From contig NZ_QURN01000001.1 in the NCBI RefSeq assembly GCF_003403035.1, positions 62,001 through 126,000 of the forward strand: a stretch of 64,000 bases of DNA, read 5' to 3'. The notes beneath the pieces are model-generated. The model worked only from the letters and a program-made list of their open reading frames with translations. It ran no database searches and was not told where the DNA came from. This stretch comes from Mesorhizobium denitrificans. GTDB taxonomy: Bacteria > Pseudomonadota > Alphaproteobacteria > Rhizobiales > Rhizobiaceae. The position numbers and the translations under genes were made by a program. Below, piece by piece: positions 10,262-18,718 of this stretch. Each line of letters begins with the position of its first letter. Position 1 is the stretch's first letter.

Positions 10262-12406
10262 TCAGTTTCCCAGAATAATATCCAGCAGCGACTTCTCGCG
10301 CCTTACCTTGGGGCCGCCGACATCAGCGGAGGGTCGCCGGATCGAACCGGTCGGCACATCGCTGGCGCGTTGAGAGCGCATCACGCCATTGCCGCCGCCC
10401 GCGTCGGCCACAGGCTCGCCCACATCGACGGATGGCACAGGTGTCGGATACCACTCACCCGGCAGTTTCCGCACGGGCACGCCTTCATGCGCGGCGGCCA
10501 TAAAGTGGTTCCACGCAAGTGTCGGCAGCGATCCGCCCGTAATGTTCTTCGTCGGCGTACCATCATCATTGCCGAACCACACTCCCGTGGTCAGGTTCGC
10601 CGTATAGCCGATGAACCATGCGTCCTTGGATTTCTGGCTGGTGCCTGTCTTGCCCGCCGCCGGCCATCCGAAATCCGCCTTGCCTGCCGTGCCATCCTTG
10701 ATCGTTTCCTGCATCATGGCGTTCATCATGCCCACCACTTCGGGCTTGAGAACGCGTGGCGCGTTGCCTGCCGAGGCTTGGTAAAGCTGCTTTCCATCAG
10801 TCGTGGTGATGTTGGTGATGAAATGCACCTTGGGGCGGTATCCGCCATTGGCAAACGGCACGTAAGCGGCAGTCAGTTCGAGCGGCGTCACTTCGGACGT
10901 GCCGAGCGCGATAGACGTATTCGCCTGCAGATCGGATTGAATGCCGAGCCGATGCGCGGCCTCGACCACTGCGCCGGGGCCAACCTGAACCGCAAGCTGC
11001 GCCGCCACCGAATTGAGCGATTTCGCCAGCGCGGTCGTTAGCGTCACCTGTCCGTAGTACTTGCCTTTGTAGTTCTGGGGCGTCCAGTTCCCGATTCGGA
11101 TTGGCGCATCATTGCGCACCGAATCCGGCGTCGAGCCGTGCTCCACTGCCGCCAGATAAACAAATGGCTTGAACGCCGATCCCGGCTGGCGCTTCGCTTC
11201 CGATGCGCGGTCAAACTGGCTGGCGGCATAGTCATATCCGCCCACCATCGCGCGCACCGCGCCCGTATTGTCGAGCGAAACCAGCGCGCCCTGACTCACA
11301 TTCAGCTTCTTGCCATTCTCCGCAATCAACTCGCGGATCGAATTTTCCGCCAGCTTCTGCAAATTCAGATCGATGGTCGATTGCACGACAATATCGGTGC
11401 GCACTTCGCCAATCAGGTCGGGAAGCTGATCCATAATATAGTCGGCTACGTAATTTTCGGAACCGCTCCAATAAGAAGCAGCGCGCGTTGGCGTCGCCTT
11501 CATCGCCAGCGAAAGTTCCTTGGCGCCAATCATGCCTTGATCGCGCATGGCCGCCAGCACCACTTCGGCGCGGTCGTTCGCAGCATCCGGGTCGCGCGCG
11601 GGCGAAAGCTTGGATGGAGCTTTCAGCAGCCCCGCCAGCAATGCAGCTTCCGCCAGCGTCACATTGCGCGCGGACTTGCCGAAATAGCGGCGCGAAGCGG
11701 CTTCCACGCCATATGCACCCGACCCGAAATAAACCCGGTTCAGATACATTTCGAGTATCTGGTCCTTGGTGTAGGTCTGCTCCAGCCACACCGCGAGTAG
11801 CAATTCCTGCACCTTGCGCTCAACCGTGCGATCCGGTTTCAGGAACAGGTTTTTGGCAAGCTGCTGCGTCAGCGTCGAGCCTCCTTGCGAAAGCCGACCG
11901 CCCAGAACGTTCGAGGCAAATGCGCGCCCAACGCCCAGCGGATCAATGCCGAAATGTGAGTAGAACCGCCGATCTTCGATGGCAATAACGGCCTGCGGAA
12001 TGTAAGGCGACATCTCGTGCAGGCCGATGGCTTCGCCGCCGGTCACGCCGCGATTCGCTAAAAGTTTATTGTCTACGGTAATGATTTTGACGTTTGGCGG
12101 TCGCTCCGGCACCGCCCATGTGGTGGCGCTCGGCATCTGCGCGCCATAATAGGCCACCAGCCCGATGCCGCCGATTCCCAGCCAGATGCACAGTACGAAG
12201 CACCAGTAAACGAGCCTGCCCAAAAGGCCCACGCTGCTCCTGCGCCGCGTCTTTCGCGATGCGCGAGCCGCCTTTTTGCTACGTTTTTTCCGGCGACCTG
12301 AAGGCACGACCCGATCGTCCTCGCTTACGGCGAAGCGGCTGGGCGATGCCCGATGCGGCTCATCGAAACTGGGATCTACCCGCTTGTTGCCGCCCCGTTT
12401 GGCCAT
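10262..12406 (-). CDS. Class A penicillin-binding protein (PBP1A type)
   Basis: Bifunctional peptidoglycan synthase of 714 residues. A strongly basic cytoplasmic tail (40-58) precedes a transmembrane helix at about 62-87. The glycosyltransferase 51 domain has AIEDRRFYSHFG (catalytic E144) and GGSTLTQQLAKNLF. The transpeptidase domain has SAFK (nucleophile S410), SLN (463-465) and KTGTS (586-590). All catalytic motifs are present. The protein ends in a low-complexity tail. At 714 residues it is shorter than the main rhizobial PBP1a, lacking the usual OB insertion, so it may be a secondary class A enzyme; I therefore give no symbol. It acts in the periplasm in cell wall polymerisation and cross-linking. 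Confidence 0.94.
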   Translation of the reverse strand: MAKRGGNKRVDPSFDEPHRASPSRFAVSEDDRVVPSGRRKKRSKKAARASRKTRRRSSVGLLGRLVYWCFVLCIWLGIGGIGLVAYYGAQMPSATTWAVPERPPNVKIITVDNKLLANRGVTGGEAIGLHEMSPYIPQAVIAIEDRRFYSHFGIDPLGVGRAFASNVLGGRLSQGGSTLTQQLAKNLFLKPDRTVERKVQELLLAVWLEQTYTKDQILEMYLNRVYFGSGAYGVEAASRRYFGKSARNVTLAEAALLAGLLKAPSKLSPARDPDAANDRAEVVLAAMRDQGMIGAKELSLAMKATPTRAASYWSGSENYVADYIMDQLPDLIGEVRTDIVVQSTIDLNLQKLAENSIRELIAENGKKLNVSQGALVSLDNTGAVRAMVGGYDYAASQFDRASEAKRQPGSAFKPFVYLAAVEHGSTPDSVRNDAPIRIGNWTPQNYKGKYYGQVTLTTALAKSLNSVAAQLAVQVGPGAVVEAAHRLGIQSDLQANTSIALGTSEVTPLELTAAYVPFANGGYRPKVHFITNITTTDGKQLYQASAGNAPRVLKPEVVGMMNAMMQETIKDGTAGKADFGWPAAGKTGTSQKSKDAWFIGYTANLTTGVWFGNDDGTPTKNITGGSLPTLAWNHFMAAAHEGVPVRKLPGEWYPTPVPSVDVGEPVADAGGGNGVMRSQRASDVPTGSIRRPSADVGGPKVRREKSLLDIILGN

Positions 12407-12521
12407 GCCAACCCTTTGCCCATCACGCTTTGGCGCGTCGGTGAAGGTTAATTGCGGCGATTTAAGGGGGGGTTAAAGGAAGGTGCGCGGCGAACATGCC
12501 GCCGCGCAAAGCTTTGGAAAA

Positions 12522-12941
12522 TCAGCGATAAAGAGTGCAGTTGCCGTCGCGGCCAAACATCAGGCGCACGCGGTCGCCGCGTGAAAAGCCCTGAACCACG
12601 ATTGCGCGGCGGTCAGCGCGAATAACGTCGGCGCGACGTACACCCATCGAGCGGGCCTTGGAGATAGCGTCGCTTTCGTCGCAACGCATACCGTAGCGGC
12701 CTTCCCGCGGCTTTCTGTAATTTCCCTGCGGGCGGCCCGGATAATCGCGACCGTGCCGGTCGAAATAGGTGCGGCAGCGCCGGTCATAGGGGTTGCGCTC
12801 GCAGAAATCTGCCGTCCGGATCCGAACGCCGTTCGGGCCAATCAGAAATTCCACATCCTTTGCAAACGAAGCTGGCGCGTATGACATCGAGGTCAACGAC
12901 ACAGCCGCCGCCAGAGCCGCCATCTTGATGGATTTCAGCAT
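12522..12941 (-). CDS. Small exported protein, function unknown
   Basis: The protein has 139 residues. The ATG at 12941 is preferred because AAGGA lies six bases upstream; an ATG five codons earlier sits on top of that site. A clear signal peptide (MLKSIKMAALAAAVSLTSM, Ala-x-Ala-type cleavage near ASFAKD) leads into a basic, Arg/Tyr/Gly-rich mature protein with four Cys (NFCERN-type spacing, RRCRTYF, GMRCDE, GNCTLYR) that could form disulfides. Conserved small periplasmic proteins of this kind are frequent in Hyphomicrobiales; no function is known to me. It is separated by 115 bases from the penicillin-binding protein gene downstream. Confidence 0.75.
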   Translation of the reverse strand: MLKSIKMAALAAAVSLTSMSYAPASFAKDVEFLIGPNGVRIRTADFCERNPYDRRCRTYFDRHGRDYPGRPQGNYRKPREGRYGMRCDESDAISKARSMGVRRADVIRADRRAIVVQGFSRGDRVRLMFGRDGNCTLYR

Positions 12942-12976
12942 TTCAAGTCCTTTCATTTACTCCGCACACCGAGTGT

Positions 12977-13222
12977 TCACTCGGAATCTTCATCCGGATG
13001 AGCCGACCAGGCAGTCGGCTCGATGCGCTTTTGGGTGTTTCCGTCGATAAACGTCCACCAGCCCGCATCGGTTTCATCCCAATCTCCGCCCGTTGCTTTC
13101 AGCCGGTCCAGCGACCGGTATTGGGCGATTGATTCGTTTTCCTGCCCGTCCTCGTCGGTCCAGTACACTGTAACCTTGGTGCCATTTTTCGGGGCCGTGG
13201 AAATGGGTTGCCTGCCGCTCAT
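12977..13222 (-). CDS. Conserved small hypothetical protein
   Basis: An 81-residue soluble acidic protein with several Trp (YWTD, GDWDE, GWWTF) and the opening RQPISTAPKNGT, which resembles short DUF551-like proteins that begin with an 'I-x-x-x-P-K-D-G' segment. There is no signal peptide or membrane segment. The upstream region GGAGAAAGCGAC provides a ribosome site. Function unknown. It lies 35 bases upstream of the small exported protein on the same strand, so they may share a transcript. Confidence 0.65.
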   Translation of the reverse strand: MSGRQPISTAPKNGTKVTVYWTDEDGQENESIAQYRSLDRLKATGGDWDETDAGWWTFIDGNTQKRIEPTAWSAHPDEDSE

Positions 13223-13341
13223 GTCGCTTTCTCCTGTCCGCCTTATCTACGATATTCGCTGAATGCAGGCTGAACGCCTGAAAGCGCCGAAATCAGGGCA
13301 GTAGAATTCGCGCAGATCGCCGAAGTTCCCTAGGTCCTGAC

Positions 13342-13962
13342 CTAGCTATGCGAAAAAATGTCCTGTTCGTCCCAGCCCATCAGGTCCAGCTTCGCGCGGG
13401 TGGGCAGAAATTTGAAGCAGGCTTCGGCTTCTTTTGCGCGGCCATCGCGATTGAGTCGTGAAATCAACGCCTCACGCAGCGCGTGCAGGTACAAAACGTC
13501 AGACGCCGCATATTCAAGTTGCTCCGGCGTCAGGGTTTCGGCTCCCCAGTCTGAGGATTGCTGCACTTTGGAAAGGCTGATGCCAAGCAACTCGTTGCAA
13601 ATGTCTTTCAGCCCGTGGCGGTCCGTATAGGTCCGCACCAGCCGTGAGGCGATCTTGGTGCAGAAAACTGGCGTCGCCATCACGCCGAACGCATTGAAAA
13701 GCACTGCAATATCAAAGCGTCCATAATGAAAGATCTTCGTCTTTTTTCCGTCGCGCAAAAGTGCTGCAAGGTTTGGCGCGCGTTTTTGGCCAGCAGCGAT
13801 CTGCACCACATCGGCGGTGCCATCGCCCGGCGAAAGCTGCACCACGCAAAGTCGGTCGCGATGCGGGTTCAGCCCCAGCGTTTCGGTATCGATAGCCACC
13901 GCGTCGCCCTGATAGTGGGCGAGGTCTGGCAAATCACCTTTATGAAAACGAATCTTGCTCAT
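13342..13962 (-). CDS. rnd: Ribonuclease D, short form
   Basis: This 206-residue DEDD-type 3'-5' exoribonuclease has ExoI IDTETLG (D25, E27), ExoII HYGRFDIAVL (D84) and ExoIII YAASDVLYL (Y151, D155). It consists of the exonuclease domain alone, without the two HRDC domains of enterobacterial RNase D (about 375 residues); short versions are the rule in many alphaproteobacteria. It probably trims tRNA or other structured RNA 3' ends. Its TAG stop is followed at once by GTCAGGACCTAG, a sequence that recurs right after the dnaJ stop. Confidence 0.9.
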   Translation of the reverse strand: MSKIRFHKGDLPDLAHYQGDAVAIDTETLGLNPHRDRLCVVQLSPGDGTADVVQIAAGQKRAPNLAALLRDGKKTKIFHYGRFDIAVLFNAFGVMATPVFCTKIASRLVRTYTDRHGLKDICNELLGISLSKVQQSSDWGAETLTPEQLEYAASDVLYLHALREALISRLNRDGRAKEAEACFKFLPTRAKLDLMGWDEQDIFSHS

Positions 13963-13969
13963 GAATGTC

Positions 13970-15358
13970 CTATTTGGCGAGCGCGTCGAGAATTCTGGCC
14001 CACGAGCGCTGGCCTTTGTGAAACGAATTTAGATTGTACTTCTCGTTGGGCGAATGGATACGGTCATCGTCCAGCGCAAACCCTACCATCAGTGATGTAA
14101 TGCCGAGATAGGTCTGGAAATCTCCGACCACCGGGATAGACCCGCCGCCGCCCAGCAGCAACGTTGGCTTGTTCCATTCTTCCGCGAGCGCATTGCGCGT
14201 TTTGGTCAATTCCGGCGAATCGAAAGGAAGCTGGATAGCCGGCGAACCACCGTGCGGATGAAACTCCACTGTGCAATCCGCTGGAATGCGCGCGCGGATA
14301 AAGGCGCGGAACGCATCCCTGATTTTGTCGGGGTTCTGTTTATGAACAAGGCGGAAAGAAACCTTCGCGCTTGCCTCTGCGGGGATGACGGTCTTGAAGC
14401 CGGCGCCTGTGTAACCGCCTGTAATGCCATTGAATTCCGCCGTAGGCCGCGCCCATGTCAGTTCAAGGATCGAGCGACCTTTCTCACCCGAGGGAATCCC
14501 TAATCCAATAGCGCCGAGAAATTTCTCCGGCGTCTTGCCGAGCTTTTCCCAAGCTTCCAGCATCTGCGTCGGCGTCTCTTCAACACCGTCATAAAAGCCG
14601 GGAATGGTCACGCGGCCATTCTCGTCGTGAATGTCGGCCAGCGCCTTCGCCAGAATGCGGATCGGGTTCGCCGCCGCGCCACCATAATAGCCGGAATGCA
14701 GATCGCGGCTGGCGGCTTTCACCACCACTTCCTCGCCCACCAGTCCGCGCAGGCTCACGCAGATCGATGGCGTTTGCGGGTCATACATGGAGGTGTCGCA
14801 AACCAGTGCAATGTCGGTCTTCAACTCGTCCTTGTTTGCATCAAGAAACGGCTTGAGCGAGGGCGAGCCGGATTCTTCCTCGCCCTCAAAGAAAATCGTC
14901 ACCCGGCAGGGCAGGGAGCCATGCACCTTTTTGTAAGCGCGGCAGGCTTCCACGAAGGTCATCAGCTGGCCTTTGTCGTCGGAAGATCCGCGCCCGGTGA
15001 TTATTTTCGCGCCCTTGTCGCTTTCCTTGATCGCAGGCGCGAACGGATCGTCGTGCCACAACTCAATCGGATCGACCGGCTGCACATCATAGTGACCGTA
15101 GAACAGCACATGCGGCGCATCCGACGTTGCGCCCGCATGGTGCGCAACCACCATTGGGTGGCCTGGCGTATCGCGCACGCTCGCGTCGAACCCGATGCTT
15201 TTGAGTTCCTTCACCAGCCATTCCGCGCCCTTGCGGCATTCGCCGGCAAATGCGGGATCGGTCGAAATGGTCTTGATGCGCAGCAACTCGAACAGACGCT
15301 GCACACTGGCGTCGAGCGAACTGTCGATCTCATCGAGTACGGGGGCAAGCTGTGTCAT
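13970..15358 (-). CDS. M20-family dipeptidase / metallopeptidase
   Basis: This 462-residue zinc peptidase has the di-metal ligands in GHYDVQP, GSSDDKGQ and EGEEESGS, with the downstream dimerisation domain split by LRGLVGEEV...GGYTGAGFKTV as usual for M20. Length and motif spacing match the CNDP-like dipeptidases (family names vary: dipeptidase, PepV-like). It is cytosolic, with no signal peptide. The start is ATG 15358 (MTQLAPVLDEI); the open frame further upstream covers a small RNA region and is not coding. Seven bases separate its stop from the start of rnd, so the two are likely cotranscribed. Confidence 0.9.
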   Translation of the reverse strand: MTQLAPVLDEIDSSLDASVQRLFELLRIKTISTDPAFAGECRKGAEWLVKELKSIGFDASVRDTPGHPMVVAHHAGATSDAPHVLFYGHYDVQPVDPIELWHDDPFAPAIKESDKGAKIITGRGSSDDKGQLMTFVEACRAYKKVHGSLPCRVTIFFEGEEESGSPSLKPFLDANKDELKTDIALVCDTSMYDPQTPSICVSLRGLVGEEVVVKAASRDLHSGYYGGAAANPIRILAKALADIHDENGRVTIPGFYDGVEETPTQMLEAWEKLGKTPEKFLGAIGLGIPSGEKGRSILELTWARPTAEFNGITGGYTGAGFKTVIPAEASAKVSFRLVHKQNPDKIRDAFRAFIRARIPADCTVEFHPHGGSPAIQLPFDSPELTKTRNALAEEWNKPTLLLGGGGSIPVVGDFQTYLGITSLMVGFALDDDRIHSPNEKYNLNSFHKGQRSWARILDALAK

Positions 15359-15446
15359 GATGGGGCCTCTCGAATCTGCGGCGTAACCTATCCATATGCG
15401 GCGGAAAGGCAAAGGCGGCGTATTGAGCCAGCGCGCTGAAGCAGAC

Positions 15447-15485
15447 AAAAAAATGCCGCCGTGGCGGAGGGGGTACCACGGCGGC
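15447..15485 (-). terminator. Intrinsic terminator of the predicted small RNA
   Basis: Perfect 10-bp stem (15455-15464 with 15476-15485), 11-base loop, and seven consecutive T on the minus strand (15453-15447). It also insulates the downstream M20 peptidase gene from small-RNA transcription. Confidence 0.8.
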
Positions 15486-15590
15486 GCTTTTAAAATAATG
15501 CGGCAGCCCGGAGAGGGGGATGAGGCTGCCGCAAACATCCGGTATAGGCGGGGGACGGGCCTTACTCCGGATTCGGCCGAAGCCGATGAC
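15447..15590 (-). ncRNA. Predicted trans-acting small RNA with three C-rich hairpin loops (alpha-r14-like)
   Basis: Reading the minus strand, three stem-loops follow one another. Hairpin A (15537-15572) is closed by ATCCGG/CCGGAT with AGGC/GCCT above it and loop CCGTCCCCC. Hairpin B (15500-15532) has a perfect 9-bp stem GCGGCAGCC/GGCTGCCGC and loop TCATCCCCCTCTCCG. Hairpin C (15455-15485) has a perfect 10-bp stem GCCGCCGTGG/CCACGGCGGC and loop TACCCCCTCCG, and is followed by seven T, a textbook intrinsic terminator. A small UUCG-capped stem (15573-15586) may form the 5' end. Every loop presents a C-rich anti-Shine-Dalgarno-like stretch, the design known from the alpha-r14 (NfeR1) small RNAs of rhizobia that bind ribosome sites of many mRNAs. 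The exact 5' end is not determined. No ORF accounts for this structure. Confidence 0.7.
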
Positions 15591-15634
15591 CTGTAAATGG
15601 CGAGTCGAACGTGGCGATTCAAGGGCAGTTTCGA

Positions 15635-15648
15635 TTACAAGTTTGTAA
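15635..15648. promoter_or_regulatory. Palindrome TTACAA-GT-TTGTAA, candidate regulator site
   Basis: A perfect 6+6 palindrome lies about 45 bases upstream of the likely 5' end of the predicted small RNA and 104 bases upstream of polA. Its place suggests an operator or activator site for the small RNA; the regulator is unknown. Confidence 0.35.
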
Positions 15649-15751
15649 CCAATGCGTGAGCGATTTTTCCTGCCTTTGTCCATGTCGCAGATGTCAGTAA
15701 CCTTTGCTTGGGCATGGACAGTGGAAGGCCGGGGCGTTACCCATTCGAGCC

Positions 15752-18664
15752 ATGAAAAAAGGCGATCACCTCTTCCTCGTTGACGGCTCCGGATACATTT
15801 TCCGGGCCTACCATGCCCTGCCGCCGCTTACGCGCAAATCGGACGGCCTGCCCGTCGGTGCCGTGTCCGGTTTCTGCAATATGCTTTGGAAGCTCATGCA
15901 GGACGCGCGCAATACAGATGTGGGTATAACCCCCACTCACTTTGCCGTCATTTTTGATTATTCATCCAAGACGTTTCGCAATGAACTCTATGCAGAATAC
16001 AAGGCCAACCGTTCCGCGCCGCCGGAAGACCTCGTGCCGCAGTTCGGCCTGATCCGCGAGGCCACCCGTGCCTTTGATCTGCCCTGCATCGAAATGGAGG
16101 GCTTCGAGGCGGACGATCTGATAGCCACCTATGCGCGCCTTGCCTGCGATGCCGGCGGCGACACGACCATCATTTCATCTGACAAGGATTTGATGCAGTT
16201 GGTCGGCCCCACGGTCAGCATGTACGACCCGATGAAAGACCGTCAGATCGGCATTCCGGAAGTCATCGAGAAATGGGGCGTGCCGCCGGAAAAGATGATC
16301 GACCTGCAAGCGCTGACAGGCGATTCCATCGACAATGTTCCGGGCGTGCCGGGCATTGGCCCCAAAACCGCTGCACAGCTTCTGGAGCAATTCGGCGACC
16401 TCGACACGCTGCTGGCTCGCGCCGGCGAAATCAAGCAGGACAAGCGCCGTCAAACCATCATCGACAATGCGGACGCTGCCCGCATTTCGCGCGAACTCGT
16501 GAAGCTGAAGAACGATGTTGCCGTAGCTGACGGTCTGGAAAGCCTGGTGCTGCAACCGCCAAACGGCCCCAAGCTCATTTCCTTCCTCAAGGGCATGGAG
16601 TTCACATCGCTCACGCGCCGCGTGGCGGAGGCGAGCGGTACGGATGCGTCTGCCGTCGATGCCGCCACCGTCGTCGTGGAACTTGGCGAAGCCGCTCATG
16701 GCCCGGACGTTGGCGCGGGTGAAACCGCGCAAGCTGCCGCGGAGGCCAAGACCGGAGAGTTGACGCCAGCCGCACTCGCGGATTCGGTCGCGCAAGCCGC
16801 GGTTAACAGCAAGATCGACGTCAACGCCTATGTTTGCATTCGCGATATCCAGACCCTTGCGGACTGGATCGCCGAAGCGCGCGGAGCGGAGGTTGTCGCC
16901 TTCGATACGGAAACCAATTCGCTCGATCCCATGCAGGCCGAACTTGTCGGCTTTTCGCTGGCCACCGCGCCGGGCCGCGCGGCCTATGTCCCGCTCACGC
17001 ATAAGGAAGGCGCGGGCGATCTGCTCGGCGGCGGTGTGGTCGAGGGGCAGATTCCGACCCGCGACGCACTGGCGCTGCTCAAGCTGCTGCTCGAAGACCC
17101 GAATGTCTTGAAGGTTGCCCACAACCTCAAATTCGACATGCTGGTCATGAGCCGTCACGGCATCGACGTCACGCCCGCCGACGACACCATGCTCATGTCC
17201 TATGCTCTGGATGGCGGCACCAATGGTGGCCACGGCATGGACGCGCTGTCCGAAAAATGGTTAGGCCACACGCCCATTGCGTTCAAGGACGTGACCGGCT
17301 CCGGAAAGTCATTCGTGACTTTCGATCATGTCGCGCTGGACCGCGCCACCTGCTACGCGGCGGAAGATGCCGACGTCACCTTGCGGCTGTGGCATGTCTT
17401 GAAACCGCGCCTGCCGGTCAAGCAGGTCGTCTCCGTCTATGAGCGGTTGGAGCGTCCGCTTGTGCCAGTGCTGATGCGTATGGAAGAACGCGGCATTTCG
17501 GTTGACCGCCAAATCCTGTCGCGTCTGTCGGGCGAATTGGCACAAGGCGCGGCGCGTCTTGAGGAAGAAATTTTCCAGCTTGCGGGCGAGCGCTTCACCA
17601 TCGGCTCGCCCAAGCAGCTTGGCGATATTCTGTTCGGCAGAATGGGCTTTGCGGGCGGCTCCAAAACCAAGACCGGCCAGTGGTCCACATCCGCGCAGGT
17701 GCTGGAAGACCTCGCCGCCGAGGGCCACGAATTGCCGCGCAAGATCGTTGACTGGCGTCAGCTCACCAAGCTGAAATCGACCTACACGGATGCGCTGCCG
17801 GGCTTCATCAATCCTGAAACCAAGCGCGTGCATACTTCATACGCGCTCGCGGCCACCACTACAGGGCGGCTTTCCTCATCCGACCCGAACTTGCAGAACA
17901 TTCCGATCCGCACGGCGGAAGGCCGCAAGATCCGCACGGCTTTCATCGCGGATCCCGGCCACAAGCTCATTTCGGCGGATTACAGCCAGATCGAGTTGCG
18001 CGTGCTGGCTCATGTCGCGGAAATCGCGCAATTGCGGCAGGCATTCGCGGATGGGCGCGACATTCACGCCGCCACCGCGTCGGAAATGTTCAACGTGCCG
18101 ATTGAAGGCATGCCGTCTGAAATTCGCCGCCGTGCCAAGGCGATCAATTTCGGCATCATCTACGGCATTTCCGCGTTCGGGCTTGCCAACCAGCTTTCCA
18201 TCCCGCGCGAGGAAGCCGGCGATTATATCAAGCGTTATTTCGAGCGCTTCCCCGGCATTCGCGATTACATCGAGGAAACGAAGGCCTATGCGCGCGACAA
18301 GGGTTATGTCGAAACCATCTTCGGTCGCCGCGTGCATTACCCTGAAATCCGCTCGCCCAACCCGTCGGTGCGTGCGTTTAACGAACGTGCGGCAACCAAT
18401 GCGCGTTTGCAGGGCACTGCGGCCGACATCATCCGCCGCGCCATGATCCGCATGGACGATGCGCTGGCGCAGGCCGGCGTGTCCACGCGAATGCTTCTGC
18501 AAGTTCACGACGAACTCATTTTCGAGGCGCCCGACGCTGAGGTCGAGGCCACGATTCCGGTCGTGCGGCATGTGATGGAAAACGCGGCTATGCCCGCTGT
18601 GTCGCTGTCCGTGCCGCTACAGGTCGACGCGCGCGCCGCTCACAATTGGGACGAGGCGCATTAA
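15752..18664 (+). CDS. polA: DNA polymerase I
   Basis: Replication and repair polymerase of 970 residues. The 5'-3' exonuclease domain (1-290) has FEADDLIATYA and TGDSIDNVPGVPGIGPKTA. A long Ala-rich linker precedes the 3'-5' proofreading domain (about 360-545), which has VVAFDTETN (D385, E387), AHNLKFDM and YAAEDAD, so proofreading looks active. The polymerase domain has DYSQIELRVL (about 744), RAKAINFGIIYG (about 795-805) and QVHDELIFE (about 916). The start is ATG 15752 (MKKGDHLFLVDG), the family N terminus; the longer open frame is not supported. It is divergent from the predicted small RNA and convergent with the oxidoreductase gene to the right. Confidence 0.97.
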   Translation: MKKGDHLFLVDGSGYIFRAYHALPPLTRKSDGLPVGAVSGFCNMLWKLMQDARNTDVGITPTHFAVIFDYSSKTFRNELYAEYKANRSAPPEDLVPQFGLIREATRAFDLPCIEMEGFEADDLIATYARLACDAGGDTTIISSDKDLMQLVGPTVSMYDPMKDRQIGIPEVIEKWGVPPEKMIDLQALTGDSIDNVPGVPGIGPKTAAQLLEQFGDLDTLLARAGEIKQDKRRQTIIDNADAARISRELVKLKNDVAVADGLESLVLQPPNGPKLISFLKGMEFTSLTRRVAEASGTDASAVDAATVVVELGEAAHGPDVGAGETAQAAAEAKTGELTPAALADSVAQAAVNSKIDVNAYVCIRDIQTLADWIAEARGAEVVAFDTETNSLDPMQAELVGFSLATAPGRAAYVPLTHKEGAGDLLGGGVVEGQIPTRDALALLKLLLEDPNVLKVAHNLKFDMLVMSRHGIDVTPADDTMLMSYALDGGTNGGHGMDALSEKWLGHTPIAFKDVTGSGKSFVTFDHVALDRATCYAAEDADVTLRLWHVLKPRLPVKQVVSVYERLERPLVPVLMRMEERGISVDRQILSRLSGELAQGAARLEEEIFQLAGERFTIGSPKQLGDILFGRMGFAGGSKTKTGQWSTSAQVLEDLAAEGHELPRKIVDWRQLTKLKSTYTDALPGFINPETKRVHTSYALAATTTGRLSSSDPNLQNIPIRTAEGRKIRTAFIADPGHKLISADYSQIELRVLAHVAEIAQLRQAFADGRDIHAATASEMFNVPIEGMPSEIRRRAKAINFGIIYGISAFGLANQLSIPREEAGDYIKRYFERFPGIRDYIEETKAYARDKGYVETIFGRRVHYPEIRSPNPSVRAFNERAATNARLQGTAADIIRRAMIRMDDALAQAGVSTRMLLQVHDELIFEAPDAEVEATIPVVRHVMENAAMPAVSLSVPLQVDARAAHNWDEAH

Positions 18665-18718
18665 GGCTATTCACCCGGTCGGGTAGGGGTGAGGGGCCGC
18701 GCCGACCCCTCACGAATC

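Noticed and set aside
15359-15622. N-terminal extension of the M20 peptidase
   Set aside because: The extension would be translated across the terminator and hairpins of the predicted small RNA and is not family sequence.
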